From a virus: a stretch of 58,450 bases of DNA. The notes beneath the pieces were generated by a model. That model was given only the letters and a program-made list of their open reading frames with translations, was not told where the DNA came from and ran no database searches. The stretch's first letter is position 1. Each line of letters begins with the position of its first letter. Positions 29,155-38,500 of the stretch are shown one piece after another. The DNA is taken from positions 1 through 58,450 of IMG/VR virus record IMGVR_UViG_3300046804_002328. One strand, given 5' to 3'. A program made the position numbers and the translations under genes.

Positions 29155-30323
29155 TAACAAATAACGGTAAAAATATAATAGCAAAATATCTTGTAGGCCA
29201 ATCCCCAGCGTATGCCTCATATATTGCAGTTGGCTGCGGATCAAAACCATTAGATACAGACGGTACATTTGGAAACTATTCTGCAAAGGAAGCATTAGAT
29301 TTTGAGATGTTCCGTGTTCCTATAACCTCCAGGGGATTTATTAAAGACGAGGATGGCACAGCAAAGATTGTATTAACTGCAGAACTTCCAACAGAAGAAA
29401 GATATGAGATTTCTGAAATTGGAGTTTATTCTGCAGGAGCAAATCCAACTGCTGGAGCATATGATAGTAAAACATTATTTGCTTTTTCTGAAGAGGAAAG
29501 TTGGAAGTATAATAATATTTCTGCATTAACTTCAAAATATGAACCATTAGATTCAACTGGCGAGGCTGGAAATATTCATATTAAAATTCCTACAGGTCAG
29601 CCAAATGCGGGAGAAGATTTAATGGCATTTCAAACTAATGCTAATAATAGAATATTCACTAACCCTTCTAGAGAAACAAGATATGAAAGATGTAGATTTT
29701 TAAATAATATAGTAATTACAAATGGATATATGTCTGATTTAACAACTCAGGTTGTAAGTGGGCAAACAAAATTAACAGCAGGTCCTGGCAGCAACTACAT
29801 CTCATTATCTGCGACAAGTCTTTCTTTAAATAAAAATGCACCAACAGATCAACTAAAACTTGCATTTTCTGTTATTAATAAAAACAAAAATACTGTTTCT
29901 CCAGTAAATCCAGAAAAAGTTTATATTCTTATAGAATTTTCTAATAGCGATACTTTTGGAGAAGGACAGTGGGCAAGGTTTGAAACAATTCTTGATAACA
30001 GTAATTATGATTTTTCCTTAAACCGTTATTTTGTATCTACAAAAACATTACAAGAACTTACAAAAAGTTCAGACGGTTTTGATTGGTCTGCTGTTACTAA
30101 TGTTAAAATTTATACTACCGTAATTGCAAATGGCTCAAAATCTGGAGACTTTTATGTATGTCTTGATGCACTAAGATTAGAAAATGTAACATCTGTAAAT
30201 CCATTGTATGGTCTTGTTGGTTATACTGTAATTAAAAATACAGATGCAAAGACAATTATTAAAAATGCAAATACTACAAGTTATATAGAATTTAGATTTG
30301 CAGTAGGCGTTAATAATGTCTAA
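29151..30323 (+). CDS. Putative tail fibre/baseplate-type protein
   Basis: This 390-residue protein begins MITNNGKNIIAKYLVGQ and contains YIAVGCGSKP and RYEISEIGVYSAG. Phage tail-fibre and baseplate proteins often begin with this kind of 'IAVG...G' domain followed by an EIGVY strand. The C-terminal half (residues 180-380) is a beta-rich carbohydrate-binding-like region (YILIEFSNSDTFGEGQWARFE, FYVCLDALRLENV). Position within the tail operon supports a receptor-contact role. Confidence 0.55.
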   Translation: MITNNGKNIIAKYLVGQSPAYASYIAVGCGSKPLDTDGTFGNYSAKEALDFEMFRVPITSRGFIKDEDGTAKIVLTAELPTEERYEISEIGVYSAGANPTAGAYDSKTLFAFSEEESWKYNNISALTSKYEPLDSTGEAGNIHIKIPTGQPNAGEDLMAFQTNANNRIFTNPSRETRYERCRFLNNIVITNGYMSDLTTQVVSGQTKLTAGPGSNYISLSATSLSLNKNAPTDQLKLAFSVINKNKNTVSPVNPEKVYILIEFSNSDTFGEGQWARFETILDNSNYDFSLNRYFVSTKTLQELTKSSDGFDWSAVTNVKIYTTVIANGSKSGDFYVCLDALRLENVTSVNPLYGLVGYTVIKNTDAKTIIKNANTTSYIEFRFAVGVNNV

Positions 30324-30747
30324 TACTCCAGATTCAGGAATTAAAAAAGTTATAATTCCAAGATCATCATTACCACCAGTTGGAAAAGATGGAAAGTATT
30401 TAGTTAGATATAGAATAGTTTCAACAGATAGAAACAGATATTCTCACTGGTCCCCAATATATAATATATCAGGAAAGACTGTAGAAACAGTTACAGGTTC
30501 TGTTCAAAAAGTAGGAAACATTATAATGGTTGCTTGGAATATGGTTTCCGATATATCTTCCTATGATATTTTTATTAAATATGATAGTGAAACTAATTAC
30601 ACATATCACGGATCAACATCTTCCAATAATTACTCCATTATCAGTCAGGGAACAACTACTGCTAATGTTGCTGTACAAATAGGCGGAATTATTAAAGAAC
30701 AGAACAATGCTAATACTATTTATACTGGAACTATAAGTTTGGTATAA
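30316..30747 (+). CDS. Small tail protein with fibronectin-III-like strand pattern
   Basis: This 143-residue protein overlaps the preceding gene by 8 nt. The pattern YLVRYRIVSTDRNRYSHWSPIYNI followed later by MVAWNMVSDISSYDIFIKYD is that of fibronectin-III-like modules common in phage tail proteins. No other motif is seen. Confidence 0.5.
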   Translation: MSNTPDSGIKKVIIPRSSLPPVGKDGKYLVRYRIVSTDRNRYSHWSPIYNISGKTVETVTGSVQKVGNIIMVAWNMVSDISSYDIFIKYDSETNYTYHGSTSSNNYSIISQGTTTANVAVQIGGIIKEQNNANTIYTGTISLV

Positions 30748-30748
30748 T
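30740..30748 (+). promoter_or_regulatory. Extended -10 promoter
   Basis: TGgTATAAT overlaps the end of the upstream gene and is followed by a CAGGAGGA ribosome site before the ATG at 30764. Confidence 0.55.
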
Positions 30749-30763
30749 TATCCAGGAGGAATT

Positions 30764-31207
30764 ATGGCAAAAGTACCACTACCAGAACGAGGACAACCAT
30801 TAGACGTAAACTATTTGTTTACCTTAGCAAATGCTATTAATGAGGTGGCTCAATCAATTTCGCCATCCTCTTCTAAATATGTAACCATAGATGTTGCAGG
30901 CACAGACAGACAATCTGTCAAAGCATCAGAAGCAAGAATAATTGGCACATATAAGGTAGTAGTTACCGACTCTTCAAGAAATGTTGGAGACGAAGAACCA
31001 TTTGAATATGCTTATCCAGCAGAATTTAAATTTAAACCAATTGCAGTTGCTACTGCAGAAAATATTGGATTGACTAATGCTGGAGAAAATGTTTCAGTAG
31101 TTTTAAAGAGTGTTGGAACTTCAAAGGTAGAAGGGTTGGTAAGATTTAATGAAACTGGCAAACTGTCAGTTGCCGTTAATATTCTGGTCGTCGGCATACC
31201 GCTTTAA
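30764..31207 (+). CDS. Probable virion protein, unknown family
   Basis: This 147-residue protein has an N-terminal helix (YLFTLANAINEVAQS) and a beta-rich remainder (YVTIDVAGTDRQSV, then a PIAVATAENIGL strand). Own promoter and strong SD suggest good expression. It closes the tail gene block; a structural or fibre-accessory role is guessed from position. Confidence 0.5.
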   Translation: MAKVPLPERGQPLDVNYLFTLANAINEVAQSISPSSSKYVTIDVAGTDRQSVKASEARIIGTYKVVVTDSSRNVGDEEPFEYAYPAEFKFKPIAVATAENIGLTNAGENVSVVLKSVGTSKVEGLVRFNETGKLSVAVNILVVGIPL

Positions 31208-31398
31208 TGATAAATTGTATAAAGTGTTCAAGAAAAATGATGATAGACAGAGTTTACAATTCTGTATCTCATTTAGAAATATACTGCCTTTGTTGTGGAT
31301 CAAGAAAGTTTTTCCATCCACCGTCTGATTCGGAGGAAGGTAAATGGCTACTAAAAAAGGAAATAGAACGAGCGAAGAATACAATCTCGCCTCTGTAA
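31207..31398 (+). CDS. Small zinc-ribbon-like protein
   Basis: This 63-residue protein has two cysteine pairs (CIKC at residues 4-7 and CLCC at 28-31), the pattern of a zinc ribbon, and a Lys/Glu-rich C-terminal helix. It starts in a TAATG overlap and overlaps the next gene by 55 nt. Function unknown; it may bind nucleic acid or protein. Confidence 0.55.
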   Translation: MINCIKCSRKMMIDRVYNSVSHLEIYCLCCGSRKFFHPPSDSEEGKWLLKKEIERAKNTISPL

Positions 31399-31886
31399 TA
31401 CCTGGAAATAAAAAAGTTTGGTTTTTAAATAAAGATCTTGTTAGAGTTGTGCATTATAACAGATCAAATGGCATTATGTCAATTTATAACATTAATAAAG
31501 ATAGATTAGAAAGTTGCTTGATAAATGATTTTAAAACCAAAAGAGAACGGGCATATACAGTAGGAGAAACTGCTGATTTAGTTAATAGACATAAAAAGTA
31601 TATGCCCTCATTAATGAAGCGTGGAATTATTCCATTTCCAACAGGATCGCAAAAGGGTGGTGCTCGTGGATGGCAAGTAAGATCTTATTATTCAGAATCG
31701 CAAGTTCGTGAGATTCGTGATATACTGGCTACATACCATATTGGTAGACCAAGAAAAGATAATTTAATAACAAATGATATCACTCCCACAAAGGCTGAGT
31801 TGACACGCAGAATGGGAGATGGTATACTGACATATACGAAGACTGAAGATGGAAGATTCATTCCAGTTTGGTCAGAATCAATTTAA
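31344..31886 (+). CDS. Putative DNA-binding protein (MerR-like HTH)
   Basis: This 180-residue basic protein starts at ATG 31344 after a GGAGGAAGG ribosome site. Around residues 72-105 the YTVGETADLVNRHKKYMPSL segment followed by RGIIPFP resembles the MerR/excisionase-type winged helix that reads 'tvgeaA.l...r....l..lG.ip'. A later GGARGWQVRSY stretch fits the DNA-contacting wing. It stands at the junction of structural and replication genes, so a regulator or small packaging/replication factor is possible. A strong promoter for the replication genes lies inside its 3' end. Confidence 0.5.
   Translation: MATKKGNRTSEEYNLASVIPGNKKVWFLNKDLVRVVHYNRSNGIMSIYNINKDRLESCLINDFKTKRERAYTVGETADLVNRHKKYMPSLMKRGIIPFPTGSQKGGARGWQVRSYYSESQVREIRDILATYHIGRPRKDNLITNDITPTKAELTRRMGDGILTYTKTEDGRFIPVWSESI
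31800..31828 (+). promoter_or_regulatory. Consensus sigma-A promoter for replication genes
   Basis: TTGACA (31800-31805), a 17-nt spacer ending in TGg, and TATACT (31823-31828). This is close to ideal and lies inside the preceding gene. Predicted start about 31835, about 65 nt before the ATG at 31901. Confidence 0.7.
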
Positions 31887-31900
31887 CAGAAGGGTATGAA

Positions 31901-32107
31901 ATGGAAGATACTAAAGTATCAGTAACGCTTGGGTATACACTAAACCTTGGAAATTTCCAATCTTTAAGACTAGATCTTGGCGTTGTAGACTCAAAGCGTG
32001 ATGGAGAAAATACAGATCAGGCGTTTGAGCGTGTATATAAATTTGTTGAAGATAAACTAACAGCAAAAATAGCAGAAGCGAAAGTTGAACTAGCAGAAAG
32101 CGAATAA
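31901..32107 (+). CDS. Small hypothetical protein, first gene of the replication operon
   Basis: This 68-residue acidic protein begins MEDTKVSVTLGYTLNLG and has a C-terminal helix rich in Lys, Ala and Glu. The ATG at 31901 follows an AGAAGGG ribosome site; an upstream in-frame ATG at 31868 lacks one and overlaps the previous gene. Transcribed from the consensus promoter at 31800-31828. Family unknown. Confidence 0.6.
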   Translation: MEDTKVSVTLGYTLNLGNFQSLRLDLGVVDSKRDGENTDQAFERVYKFVEDKLTAKIAEAKVELAESE

Positions 32108-32108
32108 T

Positions 32109-32417
32109 GTGACCGACAAACAGAAGCGCATGGCTCTGTTAAGTAGGTTTGATAAACATTATAAGTTTAAACTAGAACAGAAGCCACAGTACAATAGGTG
32201 GGTAGAGCAGTGGTCTGCTGATGCACTTATTGAGTCGTACGGCTTAGATAAGTGCTATGAATTATTAGAATATTATTTTGATATTACTCCAAACCCTTCT
32301 TGGAATCATTTTGCATATATTGCAGATGATATACTGGTAAGTATACAGGAACAAGAAAAAGATTTAAAAGAACGAGAACAGCGTAGACAGAAAGCGAAGG
32401 AATGGCTAAGTGAATAA
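32109..32417 (+). CDS. Hypothetical protein upstream of the helicase
   Basis: This 102-residue protein starts at GTG 32109 and overlaps the helicase gene by 8 nt. It is helical and basic with Trp/Tyr-rich segments (YNRWVEQWSADALIESYG) and a Glu/Arg/Lys-rich C-terminal helix. Small proteins in this spot may be helicase loaders or partners, but nothing in the sequence proves it. Confidence 0.5.
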   Translation: MTDKQKRMALLSRFDKHYKFKLEQKPQYNRWVEQWSADALIESYGLDKCYELLEYYFDITPNPSWNHFAYIADDILVSIQEQEKDLKEREQRRQKAKEWLSE

Positions 32418-33636
32418 TTCAGAAGTAAGATTAATATCAGCCGTTCTCAAAGACAAGCAAGCACATGTCATGTTGCAGGCAAACGTTGAGGGTATTCTAA
32501 AAACACATTTAGATGTTTGGCAGTTTATTAGAAAATATTATGAGCATAATGGAACAGTTCCTCCAGTAGAACTAGTTGTAGAAAAGTTTAGAGACTTTGA
32601 AGTTGTAGATGGTATTGGATCAACAAAACATCACCTTGAAGAATTACAGTCAGAATATTTAGTTAATAGTTTAAAAGATATATTAAGATCTGCTGCAACA
32701 GATGTTCAGGGTGGACTTGGATTAGAAGCATTAGAGTCTTTAATTGCTAAGACTGCAGAACTTAGAAAAAACACAGCAGCCATTCGTGACATTGATGTAA
32801 CAGATCTTGATTCTGCTGTTGCATATTTTGAAAATCTTAAGAAGCAACAAGAGGCTGGTGCACTTGGAATTAAAACTGGTCTTCCAGGGTTCGATAACTA
32901 CCTACCTTCTGGAATCATGCCAGGGCAGTTAGGAGTCTTTCTTGCATATCCAGGCATAGGAAAGTCATGGTTGTCTCTCTATTTCGCTGTACAGGCTTGG
33001 AAACAGGGTCGTAGCCCAATGATCATAAGTCTTGAAATGTCTGAAGTTGAAGTTAGAAATCGTGTATTTGCAATTATGGGAGAGGGCGTTTGGTCTCATC
33101 GTAAATTAAGTGCGGGACAGGTAGAGATGGACATGCTTAAATCATGGCATACTAAAACAGTTAAGGGTAAGCCAGAGTTCCACATTATTTCAAACGATAC
33201 TGGTGGTGATATCAATCCTATGGTTCTTCGTGGAAAGATTGATCAATATAAACCAGATTTCGTTATTGTTGATTACCTCCAACTTATGTCTCCAAATCAA
33301 AAGTCAGATAACGAAACTGTAAGAATGAAAAATCTTTCACGTGAATTAAAGTTAATGGCTATTGCAGAAGAAGTTCCTATTATTGCTATTTCGTCTGCCA
33401 CCCCTGATGATGTAACTAAACTTGAAACCGTTCCAACACTTGGTCAAACTGCATGGTCAAGACAGATTGCCTACGACGCAGACTGGGTTTTGGCACTTGG
33501 TCGAGGTACAAATAGTGATATTATAGAATGCGTATTTCGAAAGAACCGTAATGGTTTTATGGGCGAATTCTTAGTTCAGGCTGATTTTGACAAGGGATAT
33601 TATAGATACAAGGATTATGAAGATAAGTCAGTATAA
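32410..33636 (+). CDS. Replicative DNA helicase (DnaB-type)
   Basis: This 408-residue protein is a RecA-fold, DnaB-family helicase that unwinds DNA at the fork. The Walker A motif AYPGIGKS covers residues 179-186 with K185; the Walker B region FVIVDYLQLM has D288. An EMSEVEVRNR segment (about residues 214-223) matches the DnaB 'SLEMS...' motif after the first strand. An N-terminal domain of about 110 residues resembles the DnaB N-domain (RLISAVLKDKQAH). The start is GTG 32410 overlapping the previous gene. The neighbouring primase, polymerase and single-strand-binding genes complete a replisome. Confidence 0.9.
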   Translation: MNNSEVRLISAVLKDKQAHVMLQANVEGILKTHLDVWQFIRKYYEHNGTVPPVELVVEKFRDFEVVDGIGSTKHHLEELQSEYLVNSLKDILRSAATDVQGGLGLEALESLIAKTAELRKNTAAIRDIDVTDLDSAVAYFENLKKQQEAGALGIKTGLPGFDNYLPSGIMPGQLGVFLAYPGIGKSWLSLYFAVQAWKQGRSPMIISLEMSEVEVRNRVFAIMGEGVWSHRKLSAGQVEMDMLKSWHTKTVKGKPEFHIISNDTGGDINPMVLRGKIDQYKPDFVIVDYLQLMSPNQKSDNETVRMKNLSRELKLMAIAEEVPIIAISSATPDDVTKLETVPTLGQTAWSRQIAYDADWVLALGRGTNSDIIECVFRKNRNGFMGEFLVQADFDKGYYRYKDYEDKSV

Positions 33637-33637
33637 T
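33632..33637 (+). promoter_or_regulatory. -10 element with leaderless start
   Basis: TATAAT (33632-33637) overlaps the helicase stop and ends 7 nt before the ATG at 33645. No -35 match or TGn extension is evident and no SD precedes the gene. Confidence 0.45.
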
Positions 33638-33644
33638 ATGCGGT

Positions 33645-33971
33645 ATGGAGACATATCAGCACAAACCAATAAAAAGGTTTGGAATGGACGGAGTAATCTA
33701 CGATGACTCATCCATATATAGATTGCAGCAAGAATATATCAGGTTACTGGTATCTGAGATGCGTCTATCTGGGTATGTTCCAAGGTTTGATATTGATCCA
33801 CAATTTACAATAGAATATAATGAAAAAAATAATACATATAACTTTATACTAAGCATATACGGAATATATATAGGGAGAAAGAAAAGCGAATGGATATTAG
33901 GAATAGACGGAACGAAAGCAATGCCTATACAGCCAACCAAATCAAGAGAGTACTCGCAGGATCTGGCTTAA
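33645..33971 (+). CDS. Hypothetical protein between helicase and primase
   Basis: This 108-residue protein is Tyr- and Ile-rich, with segments YRLQQEYIRLLVSEMRLSG and YNFILSIYGIYIGRKKS. Its last 82 nt overlap the start of the primase gene in another frame. The predicted transcription start is one base before its ATG. Family unknown; a replication-accessory role is possible from position. Confidence 0.5.
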   Translation: METYQHKPIKRFGMDGVIYDDSSIYRLQQEYIRLLVSEMRLSGYVPRFDIDPQFTIEYNEKNNTYNFILSIYGIYIGRKKSEWILGIDGTKAMPIQPTKSREYSQDLA

Positions 33972-34834
33972 ACATAGAAAAAGAAACAGAATCTGAGTAT
34001 GTTGTTTTTTGTCCATTCCATGCAAACCATAGAACCCCTGCTGGCGAAATAAATAAATATAGCGGTTTGTTTTTTTGTTTTTCATGTAGCCATACCGCAG
34101 ATTTAGTAGAGTTGGTAATGGTTTGCTCTAATAGAACATATTTTGAGGCTGTTAGATTTATTAAAAGCAAAGAAGTAGAGACAAATATTGTTTCTGATAT
34201 TTCTTCCAAGTTAGTTGAAAAAGAAGAATGGCCAGAGTTAGATATGTCTATAGTAAATAAACTATATGGGCAGGCATTAAAAAGTGAAAGAGCAATAAAT
34301 TACTTTACTAGTAGAAAAATAAATCAAGATTCTATAAATAAGTTTAAACTTGGATATTCTGAAAATCAAGATATGGTTACTATTCCTGTACAAAATCATG
34401 AAGGTCTGTGTGTTGGATTTGTTGGAAGATCTGTAGAGGGTAAAATTTTTAAAAATACAACGGGACTTCCAAAATCAAAAGTATTATTTAATTTAAATCG
34501 TGTCAAGACTGCAAGTCGTGTTTATGTAGTAGAGTCATCGTTTGATGCTATAAGACTTGACCAAGTTGGACTACCAGCAGTTGCTACCCTTGGGGCCAAT
34601 GTTTCCTCAAAACAAATAGGTTTGCTTCAGAAGTACTTTAGCGATATAATGATTATTGCTGATAATGATGAGGCAGGCGGTAACATGAAAGAAAAAATAA
34701 TTGAAAGATTAGGTTCTCATGTTACTGTAATAAATATAGATAAACAATATAAGGATATAGGCGATATGGATGATAAGTCAATAAAAGAACTGGACTTGCA
34801 GTTTGACAAATCAATACTGTCTATGCTAAACTAG
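33890..34834 (+). CDS. DNA primase (DnaG-like, CHC2 zinc finger and TOPRIM)
   Basis: This 314-residue protein makes RNA primers for the phage replisome. The zinc finger is seen as CPFH (C41, H44) and CFSC (C63, C66). The TOPRIM domain has the acidic residue E215 in YVVESSFDAI and D258/D260 in ADNDEAG. It is much shorter than bacterial DnaG (about 600 aa) because the C-terminal helicase-binding domain is missing, as is common in phages. It overlaps the upstream gene by 82 nt. Confidence 0.88.
   Translation: MDIRNRRNESNAYTANQIKRVLAGSGLNIEKETESEYVVFCPFHANHRTPAGEINKYSGLFFCFSCSHTADLVELVMVCSNRTYFEAVRFIKSKEVETNIVSDISSKLVEKEEWPELDMSIVNKLYGQALKSERAINYFTSRKINQDSINKFKLGYSENQDMVTIPVQNHEGLCVGFVGRSVEGKIFKNTTGLPKSKVLFNLNRVKTASRVYVVESSFDAIRLDQVGLPAVATLGANVSSKQIGLLQKYFSDIMIIADNDEAGGNMKEKIIERLGSHVTVINIDKQYKDIGDMDDKSIKELDLQFDKSILSMLN
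34802..34832 (+). promoter_or_regulatory. Promoter before the ssDNA-binding/polymerase genes
   Basis: TTGACA (34802-34807) and TGcTAAACT (-10 at 34827-34832), spacer 19 nt. It overlaps the primase 3' end and is followed by an AAAGGAG ribosome site before ATG 34855. Confidence 0.5.
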
Positions 34835-34854
34835 AGAAAACAAAGGAGAAAACT

Positions 34855-35517
34855 ATGAGCGTTATTAAAGGACTAAAAAATATTAATGCCTTGCTCGATA
34901 AGAAAAATGATGACAATGCACCAAAAGTGCGTTGGTTAAAGTTGGCAGATGGGCAATCTGTAAAGATTCGTTTCATTGAAGAACTAGATGAGGACTCTGC
35001 ACATTATGCAGAACCTCGTGGACTTGCACTTGTTGTTAAGGAACATACAAATCCAAAAGATTACAAGCGTAAAGCCGTAGATACATTAGATACAGAAGGT
35101 CGTGATTGGGCTGAAGAGATGTATCGTAAAGATCCAAAGGGAAATAGTGGATGGCGTGGTCGTCTTCGTTTTTATTGCAATGTTCTTGTTGAAGACGGAA
35201 TTGAAGATAAGCCTTACGTTGCTATTTGGTCAATGGGTGTAAGCAAGCAATCTGCTTTTAATACAATTCGTGAATATGCTCTTGAAACAGGAAGCATTTC
35301 AAATGTAGTCTGGAAATTAAAGCGTAATGGTCAGGGAACTGAGACATCATATACTTTGATTCCATCTGCTCCAGATAAGGAGCCATTTAAGTGGGAAGGC
35401 ATTGAGCCATATCCATTGGAGAAAGCACTTCGTCGTGTTCCATATGCGGAGCAAGAAGCGTTTTATCTTGGATTTGATTCTCCATCTACAACATCAGCGA
35501 CGAATATCGACTGGTAG
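34855..35517 (+). CDS. Putative single-stranded DNA-binding protein
   Basis: This 220-residue protein has a gp32/SSB-like architecture. The N-terminal region is followed by a beta-rich core (VRWLKLADGQSVKIRFIEEL, then GRLRFYCNVLVEDG and YVAIWSMGVSKQSAF). The tail ends in IDW, similar to the acidic-aromatic C-terminal tips SSBs use to recruit partners. GC-richer codons suggest high expression, as expected for an SSB. It stands between primase and polymerase genes under its own promoter. Confidence is moderate because the fold is inferred. Confidence 0.6.
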   Translation: MSVIKGLKNINALLDKKNDDNAPKVRWLKLADGQSVKIRFIEELDEDSAHYAEPRGLALVVKEHTNPKDYKRKAVDTLDTEGRDWAEEMYRKDPKGNSGWRGRLRFYCNVLVEDGIEDKPYVAIWSMGVSKQSAFNTIREYALETGSISNVVWKLKRNGQGTETSYTLIPSAPDKEPFKWEGIEPYPLEKALRRVPYAEQEAFYLGFDSPSTTSATNIDW

Positions 35518-35520
35518 TAG

Positions 35521-38500
35521 ATGAACTACGTTCCATTACATTTACATACTCACTTTTCGTTATTCGATGGTATTGGGTTGCCATCAGAATATGTAGAACG
35601 TGCTGCAAAGTTGGGTATGCCTGCAATTGCGATTACAGACCATGGCTCCCTTTCTGGCCACAGAGAAATGTATCGTGTTGCTAAATCTAATGGGGTAAAA
35701 CCTATTCTTGGCATAGAAGGGTATATGTGTGAAGATAGATTTGATCAGCGAGACAAAGCAGATCGAACAACTCCACTCGATATGGTTTATAATCATATTA
35801 TCCTTCTTGCCAAGAATCAGGTTGGTCTAGAAAATCTTAATAAGTTAAATGAGATAGCGTGGACAGAGGGTTATTATAAAAAACCACGCATTGATTTTGA
35901 AGTACTATCTAAATATAAAGAAGGTATTATAGTTTCTTCAGCATGTCCAAGTGGAATTATTGCTAAGTCTATTGAACTTGAAGAACTTGGAATGGCAAAA
36001 AAATATATTAAATGGTTTAAAGAACAGTTTGGTGATGATTATTATCTTGAGGTAATGCCACATAATGATGAGTCAATCAACAGAAATATTTTATTATTAG
36101 CAGATGAGTTTAACGTTAAGCCAATCGTTACTCCAGACTGCCACCATGTTGATCCTTCACAAAAAGAAGTTCAGGAATTAAAATTAATTCTTAATACTTA
36201 TTCTAATAAGATTCAAAAAGATGCCACATATGAAAAGTCAAAAAAGCAAGGGGACTTAATGAAACGTCTTGACTATTTGTATGGTGCAGATAGACAGATG
36301 TCATTTAATAAGTTTAACATTCACCTATTGTCATTTGAAGAGATTCAGGCTGCTATGGAGGAACAGGCAATCTGGAGAACTGATATTTATGAAAACACTA
36401 TTGACCTTGCTAATAAAATTGAAGACTATGATATTAAAGATGGATTAAATCTTCTGCCAGTTCAATATAAGAACCCTGATAAGCAATTATCTGATCTTGC
36501 ATACGAAGGTTTAAAGAATAAAGGTTTGGCAGATAATAAAGAGTATGTTGATAGACTTGAAGAAGAATTAAAGGTTATCAAAGATAAAAAGTTTGGTCCA
36601 TACTTTCTTGTTGTTCAGAGTATGATTTCTTGGGCTAAGAAAGAAGGAATCATGGTAGGTCCAGGTCGTGGATCATCTGCTGGCTCATTACTTTGCTACA
36701 CACTTGGTATTACAGATATTGATCCAATAGAACACGGACTTTTGTTCTTCCGCTTTATTAATCCAGAGCGTAATGATTTTCCAGATATTGATACAGATAT
36801 TCAAGATTCTCGTCGTGATGAGGTTAAAGATTATCTTGTTAGACAATATAAACATGTTGCATCAATTGCTACATTTTTAGAATTTAAAGACAAGGGTGTT
36901 GTAAGAGATGTTGCTCGTGTTTTAAATATTCCTCTTGTCGATGTAAACAAGGTATTGAAATTAGTAGACACATGGGATGAATACTGTACATCAAAAACCA
37001 CTGCGTGGTTTAGAGAGAAATATCCAGAGGTAGAACAATATGGAGAACAACTTCGTGGTCGTATTAGAGGTACTGGCATACACGCTGCTGGTGTTGTCAC
37101 TAGTAAAAATCCTATTTTTAGATACGCACCAATGGAGACACGCAATTCTCCTGGTAGCGATGATCGTATTCCAGTTGTGGCTGTTGACATGGAAGAGGCT
37201 GAAAAGATTGGCCTTATCAAAATAGATGCCCTAGGACTTAAAACATTAAGTGTAATTAACGACACATTAAAAATTATTAAAGAGCGTGAAGGCACAGATA
37301 TTAATTTGCTTAATATTGATATGTCTGATCAAAAAGTTTATCAAATGCTTTCTGAAGGATACACTAAGGGTGTCTTCCAATGCGAAGCAACACCATATAC
37401 TAACCTACTTGTAAAGATGGGTGTAAAGAGTCTTGCAGAACTATCTGCTTCCAACGCTTTGGTTCGTCCAGGTGCTATGAATACAATTGGCAAAGACTAT
37501 ATTGAAAGAAAACATGGCAGACAAGCAGTCAATTATCTGCACCAAACCATGAAACCTTTTACAGAAGAGACATATGGGTGTATCCTATACCAAGAGCAGG
37601 TTATGCAGGCCTGCGTTGAATTAGGAGGCATGTCTTGGTCTGAGGCTGATAAGGTTCGTAAAATTATCGGCAAGAAAAAAGATGCAAGAGAGTTTGATGC
37701 GTTTCAGGAACAATTCGTTAAAGGTGCTTCTAGGTTTATTAGTCCTAATCAGGCTCGTGATTTATGGCATGACTTTGAGGCGCATGCGGGTTATTCGTTC
37801 AACAAGTCTCATGCGGTTGCTTATTCTACGCTCTCGTATTGGACAGCGTGGCTAAAATATTATTATCCAATTGAATTTATGTATTCATTGTTGAAAAATG
37901 AAAGGGACAAAGATGCACGAACTGAATATCTTATTGAAGCAAAAAGAATGGGCATTAGCATTAAGTTACCTCACATTAACGATTCGGATATTGATTTTAA
38001 GATTGAGGGTAAAGGTATTCGGTTCGGACTTAGTGCTATCAAGTTCATATCTGACAAAATTGCACAGAGATATATTGAATCACGACCATTCGGTTCGTAC
38101 AAAGAACTTGAAGAATTTACATTCACAAAAGGAAACGGAGTAAACAGCCGTGCACTTCAAGCATTAAGAATTATTGGTGCAGCAACATTTCCAGATAATC
38201 CAAGAAATGATAATGAGATTAAAGAAAATCTTTATGAGTATTTGGGCTTACCAGAGTTTACGCAAACAGTACCTTCTCACTTTCATGCTTTTATTAATCC
38301 CGTAGAAGACTTTGAAGAAAAAGGATCTTTTATTCTTATGGGAATGGTTAAGGGAATTAAGCGTGGTAAAGGTTGGTCACGTGTAGAAATATTAGACAAA
38401 ACAGGAAGCATAGGAGTATTTGATGAAGAGCAAACTACAATTGAGGCTGGACGAAGTTATATTGCACTCTGTTCTGATAACAGAATTGTTAGTGCTGTTC